DNA from: an uncultured Clostridia bacterium
Lineage (GTDB): Bacteria; Bacillota; Clostridia; Lachnospirales; CAG-274
Length of the DNA: 64,000 nt
Direction: 5' to 3'
Assembly (NCBI GenBank): GCA_947627855.1
Contig: CANQXR010000008.1
Location: 1-64,000 of the forward strand
Made by a program: the position numbers and the translations under genes
The notes under the pieces: model-generated
Database searches by the model: none
What the model was told of the DNA's origin: nothing
The model's input: the letters and a program-made list of their open reading frames with translations, nothing else
Shown: piece after piece, positions 33,135-42,900 of the stretch
Numbering within the stretch: the stretch's first letter is position 1
How the letters are laid out: each line of letters begins with the position of its first letter

Positions 33135-33869
33135 CTATCTGCAAAAAACAGCTATTGCCGTATAATTATCACAATCGCCTGAGCCTACATTTTTAAGGAT
33201 CTCCTGCTCCATCATTCTGAGCCAATCATCGGGCGTTGCAGATTTCTTAAGAAGAGCAAGCATTCTCTTTTCGGTTATCATTTCCCAGAAGCCATCGGTG
33301 CAAAGAAGGAAGCTGTCATTTTTATTAAGCTGTATGCTTTTGTGGAGGGTATATTTGGGTGTATCCCATTCTGAACCCATAACCTTAAGAAGAATGTTTC
33401 TGTCCTCGTGAAAACGTATGTCCTTTTCCTTTATCTGCCTTGCAAGAACCATATTCTGCACAACACTGTGGTCAAGGGTTCTTTCTGCCATTTTGGGAAA
33501 AATGCCTGTACTGAACCTGTACAGCCTTGAATCTCCCACATGCGCCCATCTCGCCGTGTTATTGTTTATATAAAGCAAAACCTGAGTTGTTTTCATATCG
33601 TTTATAAGATTATTAAGTCTCTGTTCCGCCTCAAGATTTTTCTGTCCCTCCATAAAGCACCTGTCAAGGAGGGTTTCATCATCATTATGGATCTCTGCAA
33701 TATATGCACTTGTTTCAACAACAAGCCGTGAAGCCATATCGCCCATTTTGTGACCTCCCAGCCCGTCAGCAAGAGCAAACATATAGCGTTCCCCACTTTT
33801 CCAGATTTTAAAGCTGTCTTCGTTTCTTGCTCTTGTGCCAAGCCGTGACATTGCACCGTAGCTTATCAT
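33135..33869 (-). CDS. PP2C-type Ser/Thr protein phosphatase
   Basis: 244 residues, soluble. PP2C motifs: ARNEDSFKIW, ALADGLGGHKMGDMAS, HVGDSRLYRF, LLCTDGFWE and DCDNYTAIAVF. ATG 33869 is preferred because GAGAGGTG lies 6 nt upstream; the in-frame GTG at 33878 is the longer alternative. It is the first gene of the ten-gene operon. Stp/PrpC-type enzymes reverse Hanks-type kinases. Confidence 0.9.
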   Translation of the reverse strand: MISYGAMSRLGTRARNEDSFKIWKSGERYMFALADGLGGHKMGDMASRLVVETSAYIAEIHNDDETLLDRCFMEGQKNLEAEQRLNNLINDMKTTQVLLYINNNTARWAHVGDSRLYRFSTGIFPKMAERTLDHSVVQNMVLARQIKEKDIRFHEDRNILLKVMGSEWDTPKYTLHKSIQLNKNDSFLLCTDGFWEMITEKRMLALLKKSATPDDWLRMMEQEILKNVGSGDCDNYTAIAVFCR

Positions 33870-34876
33870 GCCCTTCACCTCTCAGATGGATTGCAATTGA
33901 ATTTACCTCTTTAGTATATAAACATAATATACGTATTTTTTTCCCTTATAAATGAGTATACTATTAAAGCAAACAAAAGTCAACAATAATTGACAAAAAG
34001 TCAATCAGTTTTTATAGCATAATTACATATAATATAGAAAAATATAATATTAAACTAAAAATTCCATTATATGAATTAATTATATATTTAAAAAGATATA
34101 TATAAGAATGTCGTCAAAGGTAATGTTTGCAAATTGACTTGGCATTGTGTGATTATTCTTTGGATTAACATTCTGTGACAATTTGCAAAAAATCTCACAC
34201 TGCCTGTTAAAGCCTATAACTATATAACAACCATACTTTCAGATCAGAAAAGCTTGGCTTTGCCTTAGCTCACAACGGAATTTTCTGATTTGAGTATCAC
34301 AACAACGCCCCTTTGCACATTCCATCTGAGGGCTGTCCGTGCGGCGATTTTGTCGTATTTTGTTCCTATTTCAGAAGAATGCAGGCATTGGAAGAATATA
34401 ATTACAACTGTAAATATCTCTAAAAAAACGGATATAGAGGCAAGCCACTGCTGCGGCGGTTGGATTTGCCTCCGGTTCAAATTCCATGAACATAACGGTC
34501 ACCGGATTTTAATTAAAACGTGGCAATTAAAGTTACAATTTTCAGAATATTGCAGATTTAAATAAGTTTCTTGACAAATTATAAAGAATATTTTATAATT
34601 AATACAGCAAAGAATATATTAATAAGAATTCTTATATTTTTCGGTTACTCCGGCATCCCTGAAATTTAATTGTTTTGGGTCATTTTATCGGACTGCCATA
34701 TAACATATTGCTCCGAGAAGCAATTTTTATTAATATGGTTCAAAATAAAAATCAGAATGTCTGTGGCACTGCAAACCTTTATATTTTATAAAAATGGAGT
34801 TAAATTTAATAAATAAATGAAAGGAGGAAAAATTTACTTTGTCGTTAGTTTCAGTTGATGCAAAGTAAAAAAAATT
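33870..34876. other. A/T-rich intergenic region upstream of the signalling island
   Basis: The region holds the island promoter zone (no clear -35/-10 pair chosen), an 11-bp inverted repeat TTTGCAAATTG / CAATTTGCAAA (34126-34136 and 34179-34189) and an aldo/keto reductase remnant. No intact gene is seen. Confidence 0.5.
34265..34390 (-). pseudogene. C-terminal remnant of an aldo/keto reductase
   Basis: The minus strand reads SSEIGTKYDKIAARTALRWN followed by VQRGVVVILKS. This matches the aldo/keto reductase segment with ALRW-(N/L)-QRGVVVIPKS. The rest of the enzyme is absent. Confidence 0.5.
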
Positions 34877-35089
34877 ATGAGGAAATCAAAGAATGAAAAG
34901 AGGAAAAAGTCAATATTCAAAATTATATTTTTGTTTGCCGGAGCAATAGCTTCGTTATATGTTTTTGCTATACTTCCGGGCAAACTGGCGGAAAAGAGCT
35001 TAAAAAATATAATTAATGACAAACCGGATGAATCAGATGAGGAAATTATATTTGAAGATGCTGATTATATTGATGAAGATGTAATTTAA
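34877..35089 (+). CDS. Small single-pass membrane protein
   Basis: 70 residues: basic N-terminus, one hydrophobic segment (~13-31, IFKIIFLFAGAIASLYVFAI), then an acidic tail (DESDEEIIFEDADYIDEDVI). The ribosome site is weak, mostly an A run. It ends 37 bp before the GTPase start, so the two probably form a unit. The acidic cytosolic tail could contact the GTPase. The family is not recognised. Confidence 0.5.
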   Translation: MRKSKNEKRKKSIFKIIFLFAGAIASLYVFAILPGKLAEKSLKNIINDKPDESDEEIIFEDADYIDEDVI

Positions 35090-35126
35090 CCTGCCAATGA
35101 TGGTGAAGAAAAAAAGGAGGCAGATA

Positions 35127-36293
35127 ATGAGTAATTTAACCTTAAATAATGCTGACTATGGAACGGACAATAACGATGAGATTGCACTAAGGGTTTTTGA
35201 AGAACTAAATAATATTGCCAAAAAAACAGTACACGCCAACATTATGCTTGTAGGTAAAACAGGTGTGGGAAAAAGCACGCTTGTAAACAGTGTATTCAGA
35301 GCTGAGCTGGCAGAAACCGGCTCCGGTCATCCTGTAACGCAGCATCTCTGTAAGCTGACACATCCTGACGTTCCTGTTACCTTATATGATACCAAAGGAC
35401 TTGAACTTAAGGCTTCTATTCAGAAACAGATAGAAGACGAAATAATAGAGGTCATTAACAAATCCAGAATGGGTAATAATCCCGATGAGTATATTCACTG
35501 CATCTGGTATTGTGTAAATGCAAACGGTGACAGATTTGAGGAATCTGAAGAAGAGCTTATCAGAAAGCTTACTAATTCTATTGAAGTACCTGTTATTATC
35601 GTTGTCACACAATGTTTTTATAATGAAAAATCAAAGGAATTTGTTAATGCTTTGAAATCATATAATTTAGGCGCTCATGCTATAATTCCGGTTATGGCAA
35701 AAGAATATGAAGTAATAAAAGGTGTAACTATACCATCTTATAACCTTCCTAAATTAGTAAAGCAGACATGCATTTTATTGCCTGAAGCGGTGAAAAAGGG
35801 GTTTATTAATGCCCAAAAAGTAGATATAAATATGAAAACACAAGCAGCTAAAAATTATGCTAGGTTTTATATGACAGCAGCATTCGGAACAGGTTTCAGC
35901 CCTCTGCCTTTTTCGGATGCACCTGCTTTAATAGCAAATGAAGTAGTTATGCTTGCTCATATTACACATATATTTGGCTTAACTGCAGATAAAGCTTTCT
36001 TAAGCATGATTATATCTTCTTTGTTTGGAAGCGGTTCAGCTACAGTGGCAGGAAAGTTTATCGTTTCAAACTTAATCAAGTTTATTCCTTTGGTGGGAAC
36101 GGCAGCAGGAGGCGTAATCAGTGGCACAACAGCCGCATTATTGACATCAGCATTAGCAAGAACATATATAGCTTACTGTGCTAAGGTTATTGAAAGCATA
36201 AATAAAAATAAAGTTATTGACAAAAATGAAGCCCTTGATGAAATTAAAAAGATTTTTGAAAAAGAGCTTAAATCGGGTAACAAGGACATTTAA
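35127..36293 (+). CDS. GTPase with C-terminal DUF697-like helical domain
   Basis: 388 residues. G1 is VGKTGVGKSTLVNSVF (~43-58) and G3 is LYDTKGLEL. The G4 position reads VVTQCF, so the specificity Asp of TKxD is not obvious. The C-terminal ~170 residues are hydrophobic and glycine/alanine-rich (VSNLIKFIPLVGTAAGGVIS), like the DUF697/YcjF membrane-associated domain. AAAAAGGAGGCAGATA fixes the ATG at 35127. The nearest match is the dynamin/TrmE-Era superfamily of membrane GTPases. It lies upstream and divergent from the kinase island, and a functional link is not shown. Confidence 0.75.
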   Translation: MSNLTLNNADYGTDNNDEIALRVFEELNNIAKKTVHANIMLVGKTGVGKSTLVNSVFRAELAETGSGHPVTQHLCKLTHPDVPVTLYDTKGLELKASIQKQIEDEIIEVINKSRMGNNPDEYIHCIWYCVNANGDRFEESEEELIRKLTNSIEVPVIIVVTQCFYNEKSKEFVNALKSYNLGAHAIIPVMAKEYEVIKGVTIPSYNLPKLVKQTCILLPEAVKKGFINAQKVDINMKTQAAKNYARFYMTAAFGTGFSPLPFSDAPALIANEVVMLAHITHIFGLTADKAFLSMIISSLFGSGSATVAGKFIVSNLIKFIPLVGTAAGGVISGTTAALLTSALARTYIAYCAKVIESINKNKVIDKNEALDEIKKIFEKELKSGNKDI

Positions 36294-36629
36294 TAAGTAT
36301 AGAAAAGTTATATTATAGTATGTTTAAGTGAGCGTACAGTAAAAGACTTCTGAAAAAGGCGAAAAATGGTACTTATAAGAAGCAAAGGTTCTGCAAAAAA
36401 CAAGTATTATTATATAATATAACTACGCCCATAGACAGCACGGCAAAGACCTATGATCGATGAAGCACTAAATAATGATAAATAAGCTTTTAACAGGGTC
36501 ATCAGCAGATATATCCGGAGCGGTTTTTAATTTATACTCATAAAAGGTGTATGCAGTCGAGCCATCTGTAGCCTGATGATACCGATAGAAGTGCGTGTCT
36601 GCTCATATTCCAGTCAGCTCGGCTTCGGC
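36294..36629. other. Gap with no supported gene
   Basis: A/T-rich at first, then higher GC toward the RhuM remnant. No clean frame. Confidence 0.3.
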
Positions 36630-36829
36630 TGCAAAAGCGGCATATTCCGATTAGCATGGGGGATTGGGCAAAGCGGTTTGGCGGCTTTATTGTATTTAAA
36701 GGCAGGGAGATTTTGACGGGTGCGGACAAAATCAGCGCGGAACAGTCCAAGCTCCACGCCGAAACAGGCTTTGACAAGTATTTGTAGGAGCTTGAAGAAC
36801 ACACAAAGAATATTACCGAAAATAAATAA
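36630..36829 (+). pseudogene. C-terminal remnant of a RhuM-family protein
   Basis: The plus strand reads RHIPISMGDWAKRFGGFIVF, then KGREILTGADKISAEQSKLH and AETGFDKYL. This matches the RhuM pattern (M-DW---LD-FL---ILT-AGKIS-E-AK-KAE-E-EKY). A TAG stop at 36785 interrupts the frame, which resumes as ELEEHTKNITENK. The N-terminal part is gone. Confidence 0.5.
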
Positions 36830-36837
36830 TAAAAACT

Positions 36838-36877
36838 TAAAGGCGTTATCCCATAGAGCAGGGATAACGCCTTTTAA
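36838..36877. terminator. Strong bidirectional terminator
   Basis: AAAGGCGTTATCCC (36839-36852) pairs perfectly with GGGATAACGCCTTT around an 8-nt loop, with T and A flanks. It ends the SLH surface gene on the minus strand. Confidence 0.85.
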
Positions 36878-36904
36878 TATATGCATATATGACCGAATTT
36901 AATC

Positions 36905-39900
36905 TTACTTAGCCATATTCAAATACCGCTCAAACACGGCTGCGCCCTCGGCACGGGTTATGTCGGACTGCGGGTCAAATGCTCCGCTGTCGCGTCCAAC
37001 CATGATATCCTTCATGGTGCAGAACATAACGCCCTCGACCGCCCAATCGGAAATATCCGAAAGGTCAGTATAGTCGAGCTGAATCGCCCACTCTCCCGTC
37101 GGGCTTTCACCTTTATATGCCGCATATCTTAACAATATCGCCGCAGCCTGTTCACGCGTTATGGCATCGTTTGGCGCATACTCAGTATCGGAATATCCTT
37201 TAACAATTCCCTTTGCATTCGCCCATGCCACTGCATCGGCATAGTAAGCGCCACTCGGCACATCGGTAAATGTATATCCGCTGTCGGTTTCCGGCTCATT
37301 TTCCATACGATACAATACAGCTGCAAACATTCCCCGTGTAATATCCGTAAGAGGTTCAAATGCTGTGTCGGTCGCACCCTGCATAATACCGTCCTTATAT
37401 GCCTGCAGAACAGGCTCATAGAACCATGAACCGCTTGCAACGTCCGTGAAAGGATTATCGTCGCCTGACTGATCCTGTTCTGGTGCTTCTGTCCGGTCGT
37501 CCGACTTCACATCATTCCACTTCGCATACAGGGTAAAGCCCTTTGTAACCTTTGCCGTAAAATCATATTCGTCTGTCAGATCCTTATCCGTGTACCAGCC
37601 CGCAAACTCATAACCATCCTTTGTGGGAGCAGTCGGCTCTTTTACGCTGTTGTTTCGCGTAATTCTTTGAGATGTCACCTCGCTGCCGCCATTCGTATCA
37701 AACCGAACCGTATACGTTGAGGAGCTGCTGCCGCCTGTCTTACGTCCCTTATTGGGTGTCGTGGTCGGAGTTGTTGATTGGTCGTTATATCCTATGGCGT
37801 ATGTCGAGAATTTCTGTGTATAAATCGTGACAACTCCATCGCCGATCTCATAACGCTCGCCCGCGCCGCCTTTTGCCATAGCTTCAGCCACGCCGTCATG
37901 ACAGCGGTAAACCGTTATGTCCGTCTTGCCGTCCGTTACGAACGGAATAATAATTGTGATGAGGTTCGTCGTTTCGGTTACGTTTTCCCTTGCCATACCG
38001 ACTGTTTTAACTATGTTTATATCAATGTAATCCAGCTTTTCGGTCTTGTTCAGGCTCTGCTGTCTTATTGCCTGCTGCTCTGCATCGCCCTCGCTTACGG
38101 ACTTACTTTCTACAGTCATTCTGACCTCAATATCCTTTGTCTTGTCCGCCTCGGGAAGTGCCTCAACAATCGATTCGGCAAGCTTGTCAAGACCGCCCAC
38201 AACAATGTCCTCAACCTTTATATCGGAGTTATTATCCCTGTCGGCTGTTTCAACCGCACTGCCCACATTAGCCGCAGGAAGGGTTATGTCTGCTCTTACA
38301 TTGTCCCCCGTTACGTTAACAAGGGTTATAACCGTTTTTCCGTCGCCGGTTTCCACAACTATATCATAGCTGCCCGCCGCAACTCCGTCAAAGGCATAAT
38401 TGCCGTTCTCGTCCGTAACAGTTTCCAATCCCAGAGGCTTCAGCGTAAGCCTGTGATTTGCCGCCGCTGTGCCGTCACTGTTTTTAACCGTTCCCGTTAT
38501 TGTCGGTGTCGGTGTCGGAGTTACTTCTGCTGTTGCTGTGACGGTTATTTTACCTGCTGCGGTCTTGTAATTAATCGTATCGTTCGGTGTAAATACTGCG
38601 TCATACTGTGCTGTACCCTCCTTAACCGCCGTTATCTCGTCCGCCCACGAAAGCTCACCGTTTTCCACCTTCGGAAGGCTGATGTCTGCAAGTGTCATAC
38701 CCGCCGCATAGGTCACGTTTATACCCTCAACAGTCGGGAATGCCGAATCCGCCTGCTCAATGCTCACCTGTACCATAGTTGTGTACGGGTGATAGCCTGT
38801 ACGCTCAACGGTAACTGTCACACTGTATGTACCTGCATCGGTAATCTGCGGCACACTCAATGTCGTTTCGCCATCGCCAAGCTGATACATGATCGTATCG
38901 GTATTCTCTGCGCCGTCAACCGTCACCGCATCATGCTCCTCACCGTCATATATACCGCTGTAAGGTATAATGGTTATACCGCTTACCGTCGGTTCGTCGG
39001 TTATTGTTATGGTCACTGTTACATAATAGTCGTTGTAATTTTCCTTGCTTACCTTTATCGTGATAGTCTTTGTTTCGCCAACCTCGGTTACTGTTGGGCA
39101 ATCATCGAGCCAATTAAGCCCGATATCACTATCGGCATTATATTCCCCTTCGATATACTTAACCGTTCCGCCCTCTGCGCTGCCGCCAAGGGTTACATCC
39201 AAGCCGTGAGGCTCGCCGTCATACATAATAATGCCGCTGCCCGAAACTACCACATCAGCAACGGTAATTGCCGCATTTCCAACATTTACCGTAACCGTTC
39301 CCGTTGCCGTACCCTCATAATTTGCCGTATCTGACGGTGTGAATACCGCGTCAACATTGTTTTCGCCAAATGTAAGAACAGTATCACCGTCGCTCCATGC
39401 AAGTGTACCGCCTGTTACTGTCGGCACTTCCACACTGCTGAGCTTCTTGCCGGGCTCATATGCTCCGCCGTCAACTGCCCCAACCGTTGGGAATTCCGGC
39501 GTTGCCTTTGCAATTGTAACCTCGACCGTCTTTTCAAAGGTGTGGGTTCCTTCTCTCGTAACAGTCACCTTAACCGAATAGCTGCCCGCATTCGTACCCG
39601 TTGCCTTTTCCGTGTTGCCAACTGTGTCATCGTTTACATAGTATGTAACAATATCAGTTCCAAGCGCTCCCGTTACGGTCACAAGCTCCTGCGCGCTGCC
39701 GTTGTAAACAAGACCTTCATTTGCCGTTACGTCAACGCCATCAATTATAGGCTCGTTTGTAATTCTTATGGTTGCTTTAAGATAGAGTGTAATATAGTTT
39801 TCTCTCTCTATTCTGACCGTAATTATCTGATCAGTACCTTCCTCGCTGAAGCCGGGGCAAGTGTCCTGCCAATCCGCACTTCCGTCAGTCTCCGCATTAT

Positions 39901-42900
39901 AGTCGCCTACAGCATATTTTACGATATCTCCCTCAATCGTTCCCGTAGGCGGAGCAAGCGTATACTGCTTTGTCGGCTCTGTTTCGTCAAACTGCACCGT
40001 TACACTCTGAACCGTTACCCCTGTTATAGTCGCACTTCCTACGTTTACAGTAACCGTTCCTGTAATGCTCTCAGGCTCGTAATTTTCGCTGTTTGCAGGT
40101 GTGAATACCGCGTCAACATTGTTTTCGCCATACGCAAGAACAATATCGCCGTCACTCCATGCAAGTGTACCGCCGTCTACTGTGGGTACTGCCACACTGC
40201 TGAGCTTCTTTCCCGGCTCATAAGCTCCGCCGTCAACTGCCCCAACCGTTGGGAATACAGGTGTTGCCTTTGCGATAGTAACCTCTACCGCCTTTTCAAA
40301 GGTATGAGAGCCTTCTCTTTCAACAGTCACCCTAACCGAATAGCTGCCCGCATTCGTACCCGTTGCCTTTTCCGTGCTGCCAACTGTATCGCCGTTTACA
40401 TAGTATGTAACAATATCTGTTTCACGCGCTCCCGTTACGGTCACAAGCTCCTGCGCGCTGCCGCTATAAACAAGACCTTCATTTGCCGTTACGTCAACGC
40501 CGTCGATTATAGGCTCGTTTGTAATCCTTATGGTTGCTTTAATATAGAGTGTATCATAGTTTTCTCTCTCTATCTTAACCGTAATTATCTGATCGGTACC
40601 TTCATCGCTGAAGCCGGGGCAAGTGTCCTGCCAATCCGCACTTCCGTCAGTTTCCGCATTATAGTCGCCCACAGCATACTTTACGATATCGCCCTCAATC
40701 GTTCCCGTAGGCGGAGCAATCGCATACTGCTTTGTCGGCTCTGTTTCGTCAAACTGTACCGTTACATTCTGAACCGTTACCCCTGTTATAGCCGCCTTTG
40801 CGACATTTACCGTAACCATATCGGTAACGCTCTCAGGATCGTAATTCTCACTGTTCTCGGGTGTGAATACCGCTTCAACACTGTTTGCACCCGCATTAAG
40901 AGCCGTTTCGCCGTCACTCCATGCAAGTGTACCACCTGTTACTGTGGGCACTGTTACACTGCTGAGCTTCTTTCCGGGCTCATAAGTGCCGCCGTCAACC
41001 TCACCAACAGTCGGGAATGTGGGCGTTGCCTTTGCGATATTGACTGTTATACTTTGTTCTGCAATACCGTTATAGTTGTCATTTTCAACTACTTTATAAT
41101 ATACGGTATGCTCTCCGGCAGTTATAGCTGTTGGCATAGCTGTGGAATACTCGCCCTCGTCAACCTTGTACTGCAATTCGCCGCCGGTCGCTGAGCCTAA
41201 GGTTGCAAGAAGCTCCTGTGCCGTGCCGTCATACTTAAGATCTGTCTTTGCCGTAGGAGCAACAACCGTGGAATTAGCCTTTGCAACATTTACCGTAACC
41301 GTTCCCGTTGCCGTACCTTCGTAATTTGTCGTATCGGTGGAAGTGAATACCGCTTCGACACTGTTTGCACCTGCCGTAAGAACGGTGTCGCCGTCGCTCC
41401 ATGCAAGTGTACCGCCGTCTACTGTCGGCACTTCTACGCTGCTGAGCTTCTTGTCGGGCTCATAAACTCCGCCGTCAACCTCATCAACAGTCGGGAATGT
41501 GGGCGTTGCCCTTGCGATCGTAACCTTTATACTTTGTTCGTCAATACCGTTATAGTTGTCATTTCCAACTACTTTATAATATACGGTATACTCTCCTGCA
41601 GTTATCGCTGTGGGTGCGGCTGTGGAATACTCGCCCTCGTCAACCTTGTACTGTAATTCGCCGCCGCTCGCTGAGCCTAAGGTTGCAAGAAGCTCCTGTG
41701 CCGTACCGTTATACTTAAGATCCGTCTTTGCCGTAGGAACCGTAAAGGCAGGATCAGCCTTTGCGATCGTAACCTCGATTTCGGACGACGTATAATCATT
41801 ATGTCCCTCGCGCCTGACGGTTACGGTTACCTTATATGTACCCGCATCGGTCGCTTTGTTATCTGTGCCGAAATCCTCATAGGCGTCGCCGCTGCCTTTC
41901 TTTTCGACCTTGTATGTTACTTCATCTAAATCCTCTGTGCCTGTCACTGTCACAAGCGTCTGTTCTGCGCCTGTGTACGGCTTAATATCCGAATTTGCCG
42001 TTACCGTAACGTCGCTGATTGTCGCCTTTATAACTGTATCTGTCGCCAAGGACGTAAGAGAACCGCTGTAATCCTCATCGCCCGCCGTTACGACAAGCTG
42101 AATTGTTTTGTCTATATCCTCTGTTGTTATTGTATATGTGCTTTCGGTCGCGCCGGGAATATCGGTGTAGCCACCTTCACCCGACCTCTGCCACTGATAT
42201 TTAAGAGTATTTTTCGCACCTTCGGGTGTAACATTCGTCACATCAGCCGTAAGCTGTTGACCGAATACCGCATTTCCGTTGATTGTAACAGAACCGCCGA
42301 GGGGCGTTGCCGTGAATGCCGGTACTGTGACCTCCTGCGCCTCTGACGCGAAGGCATTTTCACCATCGGTTACCGCTTTTATGCGTACTTCGTATGTTTT
42401 ACCCGGCTCAACATCGGTAGAGTCCGCTGTGCAGATTGTCCATTCTCCGCTGTCGCCGTCTTTCTTTTCGCGATACTCCATTGTTGTGTCTGTGCCTGTG
42501 ATTTTGCCCTTGCCGCTGTGGGTCATCGGAGCCGCACCCTCCACGCCGGGTGTAGCCGGACGCGCCGGAACCGTCAATGTCTGTGCTGCACTGTCGTTAT
42601 AGTTATCATCACGCGCCTTACGCACAATGCTAAGCTCGCCTTTACCCATATAGTCTGCCGCCGAAGCTGTTGTCGCGCCTGTAACGGTATTCGGTATGCC
42701 GCTTCCGGTTATCTGATATGTCGCATCGCTTTCAAAGCCCGTAAGCTGCTCTTTGTCATAATCGATTGCAATCGTTGGTGTTGCTTCTGTCGCCTTTTCG
42801 ATTGTAACCTCGATTTCAGGCGACGTATAATCATTATGTCCCTCGCGCTTAACGGTTACGGTTACCTTATATGTACCCGCATCGGTAGCTTTGTTATCTG

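Noticed and set aside
19871-33869. A type VII secretion regulatory locus
   Set aside because: No WXG100, EssC or YukD-like gene is present within the window; the association is not supported by what can be seen.
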